A stretch of DNA of 64,000 nt, from positions 372,001 to 436,000 of the forward strand of contig CAVYFY010000001.1 of assembly GCA_963767835.1 (NCBI GenBank), given 5' to 3'. The DNA comes from SIAQ01 sp963767835 (lineage in GTDB: Bacteria > Planctomycetota > Planctomycetia > Gemmatales > Gemmataceae). Of this stretch, positions 15,031 through 23,510 are shown piece by piece (position 1 is the first letter of the stretch; every line of letters starts with the position of its first letter). A program made the translations under genes and the position numbers. A model generated the notes under the pieces. The model did no database searches, was not told the origin of the DNA, and worked only from the letters and a program-made list of their open reading frames with translations.

Positions 15031-18018
15031 CTACGGCGCTCGAACCGTGATCGCAGGGCTGCGAAGCGATATCCTCGGTCTGTTCGCTCCAGGATTCGGA
15101 GCCAACCCGCCTACACCTGGGTAGCCCGCCTGGAAAAAGCCGACGCCCGTCGGCAGACTGTCGACCGGAACCCAAACCCTAACGGTGTTGCTGTTAGCGG
15201 GGGTTCGGATGCGGGTGGTCGCCTGATTGAGAATCGCCCCACCGGACGTTAGAGAGTATGGCACCTCGTTACCTTCAATTCCGCCGATACGGAGGCTTAC
15301 AGGCATGTTGGGGTAGCCCGCGTCGATGTCGACCAGCATGAAAACAGGTGGAGTTTGCCCTTGCCTGAATGTAAGCGGGTTAGGAATTCGCACGACCGCC
15401 CGCGTAGCCTCTTGGTTCTGCGCTGCGCCCCCCGGGGTCTGCACTTGCACGGCCTCCGTCGCTTGATTCGTGCCATCGGAAACCGTGCAAGAATAAGAGT
15501 CGGTCCCGGCGAACCCCGTGTTCGGCGTGTAGTCAATGTTGCCGCCGCGATCCACCACCAGTGTCCCGTTAGAAGGGTTGGTGAAGGAGATGGACCACAC
15601 TGGGTTGCCCGATAGCGATGCCGCGTTGGTGAGCAACATCGACGGCGAAACCACCGCCTCTCCCGTCGCCTGCACCACCAGCGTGTTCGCCACCAGCGGT
15701 TGGCTTTCCACATTGATCGACACAGTCGCTGTAGTGCTGGTGTCGGTTCCGTTCGACACTTGGTACGCGAAGCTATCCAGGCCGGTGAAGCCAGAATTCG
15801 GCGTGTAGACCTCGACGCCAGCGTCGCTGAGCGACAAAGCGCCGTTGGATGGGCCGGATACGATCTGCACGCTGAGCGGGGCGCCGTCGGGGTCGCTGGC
15901 GTTGCCCAGTAGATTCGTCAGCGTCAATGCTTGCCCCGGCAGGTCCGTGTATGAGAGATTCCCTCCGATCGTCGGCACGTCCGCCGCGACGGTGATCGTC
16001 GCGGTGGCGGCGTTACTCGTTAGATCGCCGTTGATGACCGTGAACGTAAACGTGTCGGTACCGATGAAGCCGTCGGTGGACGTGTAGGTATAGGTGCCGT
16101 CGTCGTTTTCCATCAAACTGCCATGGCTGGGGCCGTAAACGATGCTGGTCGTCATCGAGGGATCGTCGGGACTGTTCGAGTTCTGCGTGAGATCGATTTC
16201 CGTGATGGGCGTATTGGGCGTCGTGCCGAGCGTCAGATCGTAGCTAGCGGGCGCTTGGACGCACCAGGTGAAAGTTTGGCTCGCGGAGATCCCGGCCGTC
16301 TGGTCCGTGCAAGTGACCGTGATGGTGTACGGGTTGGAGGCGCCCGCGTCGTCGGCAACGGTGCCGGAGATGAGGCCGGTGGCGGTGTTGAGGGTCAGAC
16401 CGTCGGGCAAAACATTCGCGCTGTAGGCAAAGGTATCCGTACCCGGGTCGGAGGCCGCGCCTTTCAGCGCGAGCGACACCGTGTCGCCGTCCAGGCTCGA
16501 TTGATCGCCCGGATTGAAGATGTTGATCGGCACGATACTCCATCTGAACGATTGGCTGACCGCGATGCCCCCATCCGTCGCGGTGACGATAGCCGAATAT
16601 GGGGTGCCTTCCTCGGCGCCGGTGACCATGCCGGAAATGATACCGCTGCTGCTATCGATGCTCAGGCCGCTCGGCAGGTTGCTGGCGGAATAAGTGAGCG
16701 TGTTGCCAGCGGAGTCGAACGCCTGAACGGCGAGCGATACGGAATCCCCCTCGCAATTGCTTTGATCGCCGGGATTAAGCACCGTCACCAGCGGATCGAT
16801 TTCCCAGCTGAACGTGATGCTGGCAGATGCACCGGCCGAATCGGTCGCCTTGACCGTCACGCTGCTGGGGCTGCTCGCGTCGTCGGTTGAGCCGAGCTCG
16901 CCAGAAATCACGCCCGTGCTGCTGTTGATCGAGGCGCCGTTTGGCAAGCCCGTGGCGGAGTAGCTGAGCGAGTGGCCGGCCGAGTCCGTTGCGTAGATCG
17001 GCACGCTCACCGTATCGCCGTCGAGGTTGTCGTGATCGAGGGGATTCGCCAGATTTACCGGATTCGTGACCGTCCAGCCAAAATCCCGGGTCGAGGTCAA
17101 TTGCGCCGAAGTATCCGTTACCGATGCCGTCACCCCATATGGGTTGTCCTGATCGGCGTTGCTGGCAATCGTGCCCGAAATCACCGTGGTTCCGCTGTTG
17201 AATGATAAACCAGGCGGCAGGCCGGATATGCTGAAAGTGAAGACGCCGGCGCTCGCGTAGGTTGTCTTGGCGGCAATGGTCAAGCTAACAGGGTCGCCGT
17301 CATAATTCGACTGATCGCCAGGGTTGCTCAACACAGCCTCGATCGGCACCAGCGTCCAGTTGAAGGTTTTGCTGGCTGTCAATCCAGCGGCACCGTCGTT
17401 CGCGGTGACCGTCACGGAGTAACCTTGCAGCACGTCGTTGCTGCCGATGGTTCCGGAGATGAACCCGGTGCTCTGGTTGATGCTCAGGCCCGTCGGCAAG
17501 CCCGATTCGGTGTAGGTCAACGTGTGGCTCGCGTTTTCACTCGCAGCAACTGGCAGCGAAACCGTGTCGCCGTCGCAATTGGTTTGGTCCTTCGGTTGCG
17601 TCAGCGTCAGTGTCGGCTGGATGATTTTCCAGGTGAACGACTGGCCGCCCTGCGTGAGCGTGGTGGTATCGGTCGCGGTGATGGTCACGCTGTAGGGGCC
17701 GCCCTGATCGGCGTTGCTCGAAATGGTGCCGGAGATGATGGCATGGCCCGTGCCGGCGGAATAGCTGCCGGCGCCGACCGAAAGGCCGGGCGGCAGATTC
17801 GTCTCGGAATAGGACATGGCATTGGACGCCGAGTTGCGGGACGTGAGCGACAGGTTGATCGCGTCGCCGTCGTAGGATGTTTGCGTGCCAGGATTGGTCA
17901 GCGTGATGGAAGGCACCACGCGATCCTCCAAAGTTTCCAGTTGCGGCCTATACCGCGGTTGGTGCCGATGCGGCTTTTGGTTTTGTGAGGCGGCGAAAAA
18001 TGACCTGACGGATTTCAA
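15031..18018 (-). CDS. Giant Ig/cadherin-like surface protein with LEPR-XLL-type N-terminus
   Basis: The 995-residue protein begins with a basic stretch and the motif LETLEDRVVPS (27-37), a variant of the planctomycete LEPR-XLL export or anchoring motif. Six repeats of about 90 residues follow (about 40-133, 137-223, 229-317, 322-407, 412-495, 499-587). Each has NPGDQ, DGD-VSL, LP-GLSI and TG-ISGT, as in putative Ig (He_PIG) domains. Three cadherin-like domains with GTDTFTFTV-type ends and a unique C-terminus come after. An adhesion or envelope role is inferred. The start is uncertain: TTG 18018 is the first usable start, but removing one G from the ten-G run at 18034-18043 would bring the ATG at 18052 into frame. 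Confidence 0.85.
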   Translation of the reverse strand: MKSVRSFFAASQNQKPHRHQPRYRPQLETLEDRVVPSITLTNPGTQTSYDGDAINLSLTSRNSASNAMSYSETNLPPGLSVGAGSYSAGTGHAIISGTISSNADQGGPYSVTITATDTTTLTQGGQSFTWKIIQPTLTLTQPKDQTNCDGDTVSLPVAASENASHTLTYTESGLPTGLSINQSTGFISGTIGSNDVLQGYSVTVTANDGAAGLTASKTFNWTLVPIEAVLSNPGDQSNYDGDPVSLTIAAKTTYASAGVFTFSISGLPPGLSFNSGTTVISGTIASNADQDNPYGVTASVTDTSAQLTSTRDFGWTVTNPVNLANPLDHDNLDGDTVSVPIYATDSAGHSLSYSATGLPNGASINSSTGVISGELGSTDDASSPSSVTVKATDSAGASASITFSWEIDPLVTVLNPGDQSNCEGDSVSLAVQAFDSAGNTLTYSASNLPSGLSIDSSSGIISGMVTGAEEGTPYSAIVTATDGGIAVSQSFRWSIVPINIFNPGDQSSLDGDTVSLALKGAASDPGTDTFAYSANVLPDGLTLNTATGLISGTVADDAGASNPYTITVTCTDQTAGISASQTFTWCVQAPASYDLTLGTTPNTPITEIDLTQNSNSPDDPSMTTSIVYGPSHGSLMENDDGTYTYTSTDGFIGTDTFTFTVINGDLTSNAATATITVAADVPTIGGNLSYTDLPGQALTLTNLLGNASDPDGAPLSVQIVSGPSNGALSLSDAGVEVYTPNSGFTGLDSFAYQVSNGTDTSTTATVSINVESQPLVANTLVVQATGEAVVSPSMLLTNAASLSGNPVWSISFTNPSNGTLVVDRGGNIDYTPNTGFAGTDSYSCTVSDGTNQATEAVQVQTPGGAAQNQEATRAVVRIPNPLTFRQGQTPPVFMLVDIDAGYPNMPVSLRIGGIEGNEVPYSLTSGGAILNQATTRIRTPANSNTVRVWVPVDSLPTGVGFFQAGYPGVGGLAPNPGANRPRISLRSPAITVRAP

Positions 18019-18231
18019 CCACGAACAGACGGAGGGGGGGGGGAGCGTTCATGGGGCAACTCCGTGAACTGGGGATGAATTCAACGACAACGACGATGGT
18101 AAGGCAGGCTTCTGGCGGTGTCAAGGGAAAAAATGATTATGAGAAAGATTTAACGAGCGGTCACGGCAATTGCGAATTCACGCCGGAACGATTGGCCGGG
18201 ATGGCGAGCGGCGGTTCGGTGCCGAGCGGCG

Positions 18232-18681
18232 TCATGCCGCGCAGCGCGGATCGATGGCGGCGTCGCGCCCGTAGAAGAAGTTTCGCAAGTAGTCGTAGAG
18301 CGTCGGACGTGACGGCGGCACGGCTGCGGTCTTGGGCTGGATGCTGACGGTGGCGGCGATATCGCGTTCCCGCTGTGTTGCCCACGAAGTGGCCGGGGCG
18401 GGCGATGTGGTTGCTGGAACGGGCGTCTGGTGGTTGGCCGTTACGGGAAAGAAATCGACGCCCCCCGCAGAGACGCCGCTGGAGAGGAGCTTGTTCATCG
18501 AGACGCGTGCTGCCGAGCGTACGCGTTCGGACGATTCCGCCGGGTTGCCATGGCGTTCCAGAAACTCCATGAGTGCCGTGTGGACCAAATCCTCCGGCTT
18601 CTTGCGACGGCGGCGCGCGACTTGCGCCAGTTCCTGCCAGACCTTTTCTTTGATGACGAGATCAGCCACGGTTGTCTCCAT
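18232..18681 (-). CDS. Small protein with CopG-like N-terminus, unknown function
   Basis: This is a 149-residue protein. The first 45 residues (VADLVIKEKVWQELAQVARRRRKKPEDLVHTALMEFLERHG) look like a ribbon-helix-helix fold: a short strand and two helices, as in CopG/Arc-type regulators. The rest is Pro/Thr/Ala-rich and ends in YDYLRNFFYGRDAAIDPRC. The function is not recognised. It is transcribed away from the oxidoreductase gene and is not in a clear operon. The 213 bases beyond its end, up to the surface protein start, hold only the G-run and nothing else I recognise. Confidence 0.55.
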   Translation of the reverse strand: METTVADLVIKEKVWQELAQVARRRRKKPEDLVHTALMEFLERHGNPAESSERVRSAARVSMNKLLSSGVSAGGVDFFPVTANHQTPVPATTSPAPATSWATQRERDIAATVSIQPKTAAVPPSRPTLYDYLRNFFYGRDAAIDPRCAA

Positions 18682-18829
18682 CGTGGAATGGGCGCGCTAC
18701 TTATCATAACGGCAAGGACGGCATTCCGCCAGCCAATGGCGTACGGCACACTTGATTCGCCCCGCAATCCCGCTTAATCTAAAGCCAACGCCTCACCCAC
18801 CAACCTCCAACCGAAAGGCGGTTCTCTCC

Positions 18830-20138
18830 ATGGCCACTTCCATCCAGCGTCGGCAATTCCTCACCGGCGCGATCGGCGTTCCGTTCATCCTCGAATCCTA
18901 CTCCCACGCTCAGGAACGCACCCAGCAACAACCGCGGCGGGGGCAAGGGCCCAACGGCCGCATCAATCTTGGCTTCATCGGCGTCGGCATGATGGGGCGC
19001 GGGCATCTGGGCGGATTTCTCGGCAATCGCGGCGTGCAGGTCGTGGCCGTGTGCGATGTCCATCGCCAGCGGCGCGAGGATGCCGTCGAGCGCGTTCATC
19101 GCGCTTATGCGGCCGAGCGCAAGGCCGGCACTTATCGCGGCTGCACGGCGTTTGTCGATTTTCGCCAGTTGTTGGAGCGGCGCGATATTGATGCCGTCGT
19201 CATCGCCACGCCGGACCATTGGCATCACATCCCGGCGGTGCTGGCGGCGCGGGCACGCAAGGACATCTATTGCGAAAAGCCGTTGTCGGTGACGATTGCC
19301 GAGGGGCGGGCGATAGTGACGGCGGCGCGGGACAATAACATCGTTTTCCAGACCGGCAGCCAGCAGCGCCACCGAGTTCGGCGGCAACTTTCGCAAGGCG
19401 GTCGAATATGTCCGCAGCGGCAAAATCGGGCCGGTCCGCACCGTCCGCATCGGCGTCGGCGCTCCGCCCCGGCCTTGCGATTTGGCCAACGAACGCACCC
19501 CCGACGGCACCGACTGGGAAATGTGGAACGGCCCATCGCCGGCCCGCGCTTTCAACGCCGTCCTCTGCCCGCTCAACATCCACAACCACTTCCCCGCCTG
19601 GCGTAATTACCGCGAGTACGCCGGCGGGCAACTCGCCGACATGGGGGCGCATCACTTCGACATCGCGCAATGGGCGCTCAACATGGACACCAGCGCCCCC
19701 ACCGAAATCCATCCGCCGGAACGTGGCGACACCGGCCTACGCTTCGTCTACGCTAACGGCGTCGAGATGATCCACGGCGGCAACATCGATTGCCGATTTG
19801 AAGGGACCGAAGGCCGAGTCATCGAAGCGGGCCGCGGTTATTTTCGCTCGACGCCCGCCGAGATCGCGCGGACACCGTTGGCCGAGCGCGATTTTCATTT
19901 GCCCAACATCGGCAACAGCCATCACCAGAACTGGCTCGACTGCATCCGCTCGCGCAATCGCCCGGTCGCCGACGTCGAGATCGGCGCCCGCAGCGCTCAG
20001 GTCTGTCAACTCGCCAACATCGGCTACCAACTCCGCCATCGGCTCACCTGGGACCCCGCCCGCGAGGAATTCCGCGACGACGCCGCTGCCAATCGGCTCA
20101 GAAGCCGCGAAAACCGGGCGCCATGGAACCGGGTGTAG
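18830..20138 (+). pseudogene. Gfo/Idh/MocA family oxidoreductase with Tat signal, frameshifted
   Basis: The N-terminus has a twin-arginine signal (RRQFLTGAIG), then the Rossmann motif GFIGVGMMGRGHLG, the ATPDHWHHIPAVLAA segment and the EKP motif (DIYCEKPLSV), as in planctomycete NAD(P)-dependent sugar dehydrogenases. After QTGSQQR (19369) one extra C must be skipped; the frame then continues TEFGGNFRKAVEYVRSGKIG and PDGTDWEMWNGP, and runs to 20138 with the usual C-terminal domain (GAHHFDIAQWAL). Apart from this shift the gene looks intact, so a base-call error is plausible. The substrate is unknown. Confidence 0.85.
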
Positions 20139-20147
20139 CATCTCAAA

Positions 20148-20244
20148 TCTCACGCAAAGGCGCAAAGCCGCAAAGTTGTTGAGACCGCGCCGGGCGTATG
20201 GCGATGAATTTGTCACTTTGCGCCTTCGCGCCTTTGCGTGAGAT
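20148..20244. repeat. CGCAAAGGCGCAAAG-type inverted repeat, copy 1
   Basis: Arms 20148-20176 and 20217-20244 are reverse complements built from GCAAAG units. The repeat fills the gap between the oxidoreductase and bioB. A related copy is at 47421-47507. Confidence 0.85.
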
Positions 20245-20259
20245 TGTAAGATATCCGCC

Positions 20260-21207
20260 ATGATGAAAACCCTGACGGAATTTCGCGAAGTCTATTCGCT
20301 GCCGTTGCCGGAGTTGCTGTTTCGCGCGGCGAGTGTGCATCGGCAGCACCACGATCCGGCCGATATCCAGCGCTGCGTCTTGCTCAGCATCAAGACCGGC
20401 GGCTGCCCGGAAGATTGCGGCTATTGCGCCGAGAGCGCCCGCTACAAGACCGGCGTCGAGGCCACGCCGTTGATGACGCTCCAGGAAGTGCGCGAGAAGG
20501 CGGCACGGGCCAAGGAGCTCGGCGCTTCGCGCTTCTGCATGGGGACCGCCTGGCGCGAAGTCAAGGACGGCCCGCAGTTCGAGCAGGTCCTCGACATGGT
20601 GCGCTGCGTGCGCGAGCTCGGCATGGAAGCGTGCGTCACCCTCGGCATGCTCAGCGACGACCAGGCGCACAAACTCGCGGATGCGGGGCTGACAGCGTAC
20701 AACCACAATCTCGACACGTCGCGCGAATTCTACCCGCGCATCATCTCCACGCGCACGTACGACGATCGCTTAAAGACCCTGCAATCGGTGCAGAACGCCG
20801 GCATTGCCGTCTGCTGCGGCGGCATCATCGGCATGGGCGAAAGCGAGGACGATCGGCTCCGGCTGCTCGTCGAGTTGGCGAACCTGGAAAAGACGCCCGA
20901 GAGCGTGCCGATCAATTGCCTGACGCCGATCGATGGCACGCCGATGCAAGGCGCCGAACCGGTGGACTCCATCGAGCTGGTCCGGCTGATCGCGACGGCC
21001 CGCATCGGCTTCCCGAAAGCGCGGGTGAGGTTGAGCGCCGGCCGCGACCGCATGAGCCGGGAGTTGCAGGTGCTGTGCTTCATGGCGGGGGCGAATTCCA
21101 TCTTCTTCGGCGACAAGCTGCTGACGGCGCCGAATCCGAGCGCGGAAGGAGACGCCGAAATGTTCCGCGCCATGGGATTGCCGGAGCCTTGCGTGAGCGT
21201 GCCATGA
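20260..21207 (+). CDS. bioB: Biotin synthase
   Basis: The 315-residue radical-SAM enzyme makes biotin from dethiobiotin. The radical cluster motif GGCPEDCGYC supplies Cys49, Cys53 and Cys56; YNHNLDTS, CCGGIIGMGE and PINCLTPIDGTPM are all typical of BioB, as is the C-terminal ANSIFFGDKLLT. Cysteines for the auxiliary iron-sulfur cluster are present (for example FCMG and EACVTLG). The stop overlaps the bioF start in an ATGA, forming a bioBF operon. The upstream gap is occupied by an inverted repeat. Confidence 0.96.
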   Translation: MMKTLTEFREVYSLPLPELLFRAASVHRQHHDPADIQRCVLLSIKTGGCPEDCGYCAESARYKTGVEATPLMTLQEVREKAARAKELGASRFCMGTAWREVKDGPQFEQVLDMVRCVRELGMEACVTLGMLSDDQAHKLADAGLTAYNHNLDTSREFYPRIISTRTYDDRLKTLQSVQNAGIAVCCGGIIGMGESEDDRLRLLVELANLEKTPESVPINCLTPIDGTPMQGAEPVDSIELVRLIATARIGFPKARVRLSAGRDRMSRELQVLCFMAGANSIFFGDKLLTAPNPSAEGDAEMFRAMGLPEPCVSVP

Positions 21208-22343
21208 ATCTCGTTGATCGCTGGCAAGCCGAGCTGGATGCGTTGCGCGATCAGGGCCGATTGCGCACCTTGACGCCGCCAACGGGCGTCGATTTTTCTT
21301 CCAACGATTACCTCGGATACAGCAAACGCGCATATTTAGCCCCCGGCGAATCGCCGGGGGCTAAGTGGTCACGCAGCGGCGCCGCCTCGCGCCTCCTACG
21401 CGGCAACCATCCGATCTGGGACGAAGTTGAAGCGCGGCTGGCGGCCTGGCATCGCGCCGAAGCGGCCTTGATGATGACCAGCGGCTACACGGCCAACGAA
21501 GGCCTCCTGAGCACGATCCTTGCCCCCGGCGATCTCGCGTTTTCCGACCAATACAACCACGCATCGATCATCGACGGTTTGCGTCTGAGCAAGGCCGAGA
21601 GAATCATCTTTCCGCACAACGACGTGAATCAGCTCGAAGAGTTGATGCGTAAAAAAATCGCGACACGGCCGACCCAGCAAGCCTGGTTCATCATCACGGA
21701 ATCGCTATTCGGCATGGAAGGGGACGCAGCGCCGTTGCGCGAGCTGGCCGATTTGGCGGAGCGCTACGGGGCCCACCTGATTGTCGATGAAGCGCACGCC
21801 ACCGGCTGCTTCGGGCCATTCGGCAGCGGCATCGTCGATTCGCTTCACCTGCGCGATCGCGTGCTGGCCACGGTCCACACCGGCGGCAAGGCGCTGGCAG
21901 TGCCGGGCGCCTACATCGCCGGCTCGCGCTTGCTGAAAGAGACGCTCGTCAACCGCTGCCGGCATCTGATCTTCACGACCGCGCTGCCGCCGCAGATCGG
22001 CGCCTGGTGGCTCGACGCGATTCACGCGGTCTCGCAAGATGACGAAGCCCGCCGCGCCTTGCATGAACGAACGCGATTTTTCCGCACCGAGCTGGCCGCC
22101 CGCAAGATTGCCTCGGGAGGCACGGATTACATCGTGACCATCGTGGTCGGCCCCGATGCCGCCGCGGTCGAATTTGCGTCGAAATTGCAAGCCGCCGGCT
22201 TCGACGTCCGCGCGATCCGCCCGCCGACGGTGCCGTCGGGCACGGCCCGGCTGCGGAATTCGATTCATGCGGATCACGAGCCAGATGTGCTGCGAACCTT
22301 GGCGACGGCGTTGGCTGATCGCGCTGTGCCGCGTCTTGGGTGA
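21204..22343 (+). CDS. bioF: 8-amino-7-oxononanoate synthase
   Basis: The 379-residue PLP enzyme condenses pimeloyl-ACP/CoA with alanine in biotin synthesis. Family landmarks are visible: SSNDYLGYS near the N-terminus, the aromatic pocket region HNDV, TEGLFSMDGD-like TESLFGMEGDAAPL, VDEAHATGCFG, and the lysine loop VHTGGKALAVPGAY that would hold the PLP lysine. The stretch YLAPGESPGA is unusual: it is encoded by a perfect 29-base palindrome (21336-21364) and replaces the helix normally found between NDYLG and the GSG region. The frame stays open, so the product may be active, but its N-terminal helix is altered. It is coupled to bioB. Confidence 0.92.
   Translation: MNLVDRWQAELDALRDQGRLRTLTPPTGVDFSSNDYLGYSKRAYLAPGESPGAKWSRSGAASRLLRGNHPIWDEVEARLAAWHRAEAALMMTSGYTANEGLLSTILAPGDLAFSDQYNHASIIDGLRLSKAERIIFPHNDVNQLEELMRKKIATRPTQQAWFIITESLFGMEGDAAPLRELADLAERYGAHLIVDEAHATGCFGPFGSGIVDSLHLRDRVLATVHTGGKALAVPGAYIAGSRLLKETLVNRCRHLIFTTALPPQIGAWWLDAIHAVSQDDEARRALHERTRFFRTELAARKIASGGTDYIVTIVVGPDAAAVEFASKLQAAGFDVRAIRPPTVPSGTARLRNSIHADHEPDVLRTLATALADRAVPRLG
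21336..21364. repeat. Palindrome inside bioF
   Basis: TTAGCCCCCGGCGA and TCGCCGGGGGCTAA form a perfect 14-base stem around a single base. The length keeps the bioF frame open and encodes LAPGESPGAK. It looks like a mobile palindromic unit that has entered the gene. Confidence 0.85.
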
Positions 22344-22455
22344 ACATTTCGATGTCTTCCAGGCCGTCTTCGGCTTGGCGGGGCCGCGAAAAAGGAGCAG
22401 GCGGGCTTTGTCGCGCTGTTGAAGCCATAATGCATTTGCGCTTTCCCAGGGCACT

Positions 22456-22656
22456 TCATTGGCCCGCGCGTCGATCCTTATCACGCTTGTAAAGCAATGC
22501 CAGGCATTTTCGGCACGTCACGGCAGCGCGATCATCCGTCGCGATGCCTTCCATTTGTGCCCGATGAGCGGCTTCCTTGTCGCGAGGATTACACAGCACC
22601 ATGCCGTCATCGTTGAGAGCGTGCAAATCGCGTTCTCTTCGGATATCGAGGTTCAT
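22456..22656 (-). CDS. Small two-cysteine-motif protein, unknown function
   Basis: The 66-residue protein starts at ATG 22654-22656 and ends at 22456. It has the look of a genuine small protein: LHALNDDGMVLCNPRDKEAAHRA followed by TCRKCLALLYKRDKD, with Cys22, Cys48 and Cys51 that could bind zinc. The composition is balanced and unlike a shadow frame. It lies downstream of the MazF-like toxin gene on the same strand, beyond a gene remnant. I do not know its function. Confidence 0.6.
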   Translation of the reverse strand: MNLDIRRERDLHALNDDGMVLCNPRDKEAAHRAQMEGIATDDRAAVTCRKCLALLYKRDKDRRAGQ

Positions 22657-22680
22657 TGCAACACCGGAACACCGCAGGTT

Positions 22681-22745
22681 CGTCACCACCGCTTCAGCAT
22701 CTTGCGCACCGCATTTACCCCGGCGATGCCCATGACGCCGCCGCC
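22681..22745 (-). pseudogene. Remnant of the 3' end of a second FAD-oxidoreductase gene
   Basis: On the minus strand this stretch reads GGGVMGIAGVNAVRKMLKRW followed by stop. That nearly matches the last 20 residues of the complete oxidoreductase at 23511-25100, which ends GGGVMGIAGANAAREMLKRW. The two 65-base copies differ at roughly ten positions. The toxin gene's stop (22746-22748) abuts the remnant directly. No other part of the second gene is seen. Confidence 0.75.
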
Positions 22746-23117
22746 TTACGCAATGCCATCCTCCGAGCGTTCGATGGCCTTCCTCTTGGCAATAATCTCG
22801 AGAAGCTGAGGCCCGGGCACCATGCCAGCGATGTCTTGAACCTCGCTTGCCGGTATCACGGCAACCCAGCTGCATACTGCGGCAGATTTGCGATTGAGGC
22901 CGGTCCTCGGATGACCTTGGGCATGCCACGGCAAAAGCACGTGATCGTCCGGTATTGGGTCCGGAAGCCAACTCGTGATGGCGACGAGTTCCAACAAACC
23001 AGACGGCGAGATTTGGTCGCTCGCCGTCATGACGACGGCGGGTCGCGCCTTGCTCACACCATTCGCGTCGGCAATCTCGGCCCACACGATTTGGCCGAAT
23101 CGGATTTGCGTTGCCAT
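22746..23117 (-). CDS. MazF/PemK-family endoribonuclease toxin
   Basis: The 123-residue protein starts at ATG 23117 (MATQIRFGQIVWAEI). It has the MazF/PemK fold signature: an early FGQIVW strand, KARPAVVM (Arg25/Pro26), and an ITSW strand, with a PLPW-like VLLPWHAQ segment. MazF toxins cut mRNA at short motifs. The antitoxin gene lies immediately upstream with 11 bases between. The end of the gene touches the oxidoreductase-gene remnant, so the cassette sits between two copies of that 3' end. Confidence 0.8.
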   Translation of the reverse strand: MATQIRFGQIVWAEIADANGVSKARPAVVMTASDQISPSGLLELVAITSWLPDPIPDDHVLLPWHAQGHPRTGLNRKSAAVCSWVAVIPASEVQDIAGMVPGPQLLEIIAKRKAIERSEDGIA

Positions 23118-23128
23118 GATCCCAGCAT

Positions 23129-23416
23129 TCAAAAGGGCTTTGGTTCATCGCGATCGAACCACGCTTGCGGCGGCGGCGATGTCTTGGCCAGCCGTTTCCA
23201 ATCAATAGTCTTGGTGAGCCGTTCCGCTTCCTGCCGCGCAAGCATTTCCTGCATGAACTCAAAATACTCAAGCGGCACGACCACTGCCACGTCCGCGCCG
23301 TCCCGCTGAACAACCACGGCCTGGCTTTCGGTTGCGACGCGTGTGATCACGTCGGCGTACTGCTGTAGCTCGTGCGGTTCATTGACGCGAGTTGGCTCTT
23401 GCAATTGCAATGTCAT
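23129..23416 (-). CDS. Phd/YefM-like antitoxin
   Basis: The 95-residue protein carries the pattern DVITRVATESQAVVVQRDG followed by ADVAVVVPLEYFEFMQE. This matches the Phd/YefM DNA-binding head, with strands and helices around a Q-R-G-hydrophobic run. The acidic/aromatic C-terminus (PPPQAWFDRDEPKPF) would bind the toxin. It precedes the MazF-like toxin on the same strand; such pairs usually repress their own promoter, which would lie in 23417-23510. Confidence 0.78.
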   Translation of the reverse strand: MTLQLQEPTRVNEPHELQQYADVITRVATESQAVVVQRDGADVAVVVPLEYFEFMQEMLARQEAERLTKTIDWKRLAKTSPPPQAWFDRDEPKPF

Positions 23417-23510
23417 GGCGTGCCTCCCAATCTGCGATTTCTTCGATTATACGTCAAGGAACCAACGGGCGAAAGTGCTGCCGCGCGAATCGCCACTTCG
23501 CCTGGAGTCC

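Noticed and set aside
22274..22459. Short minus-strand frame directly after the 66-residue protein, or a frameshifted extension of that protein (EVPWESANALWLQQRDKARLL).
   Set aside because: The extension would need another frame change and runs into bioF antisense sequence; codon use is mixed and there is no conserved motif.
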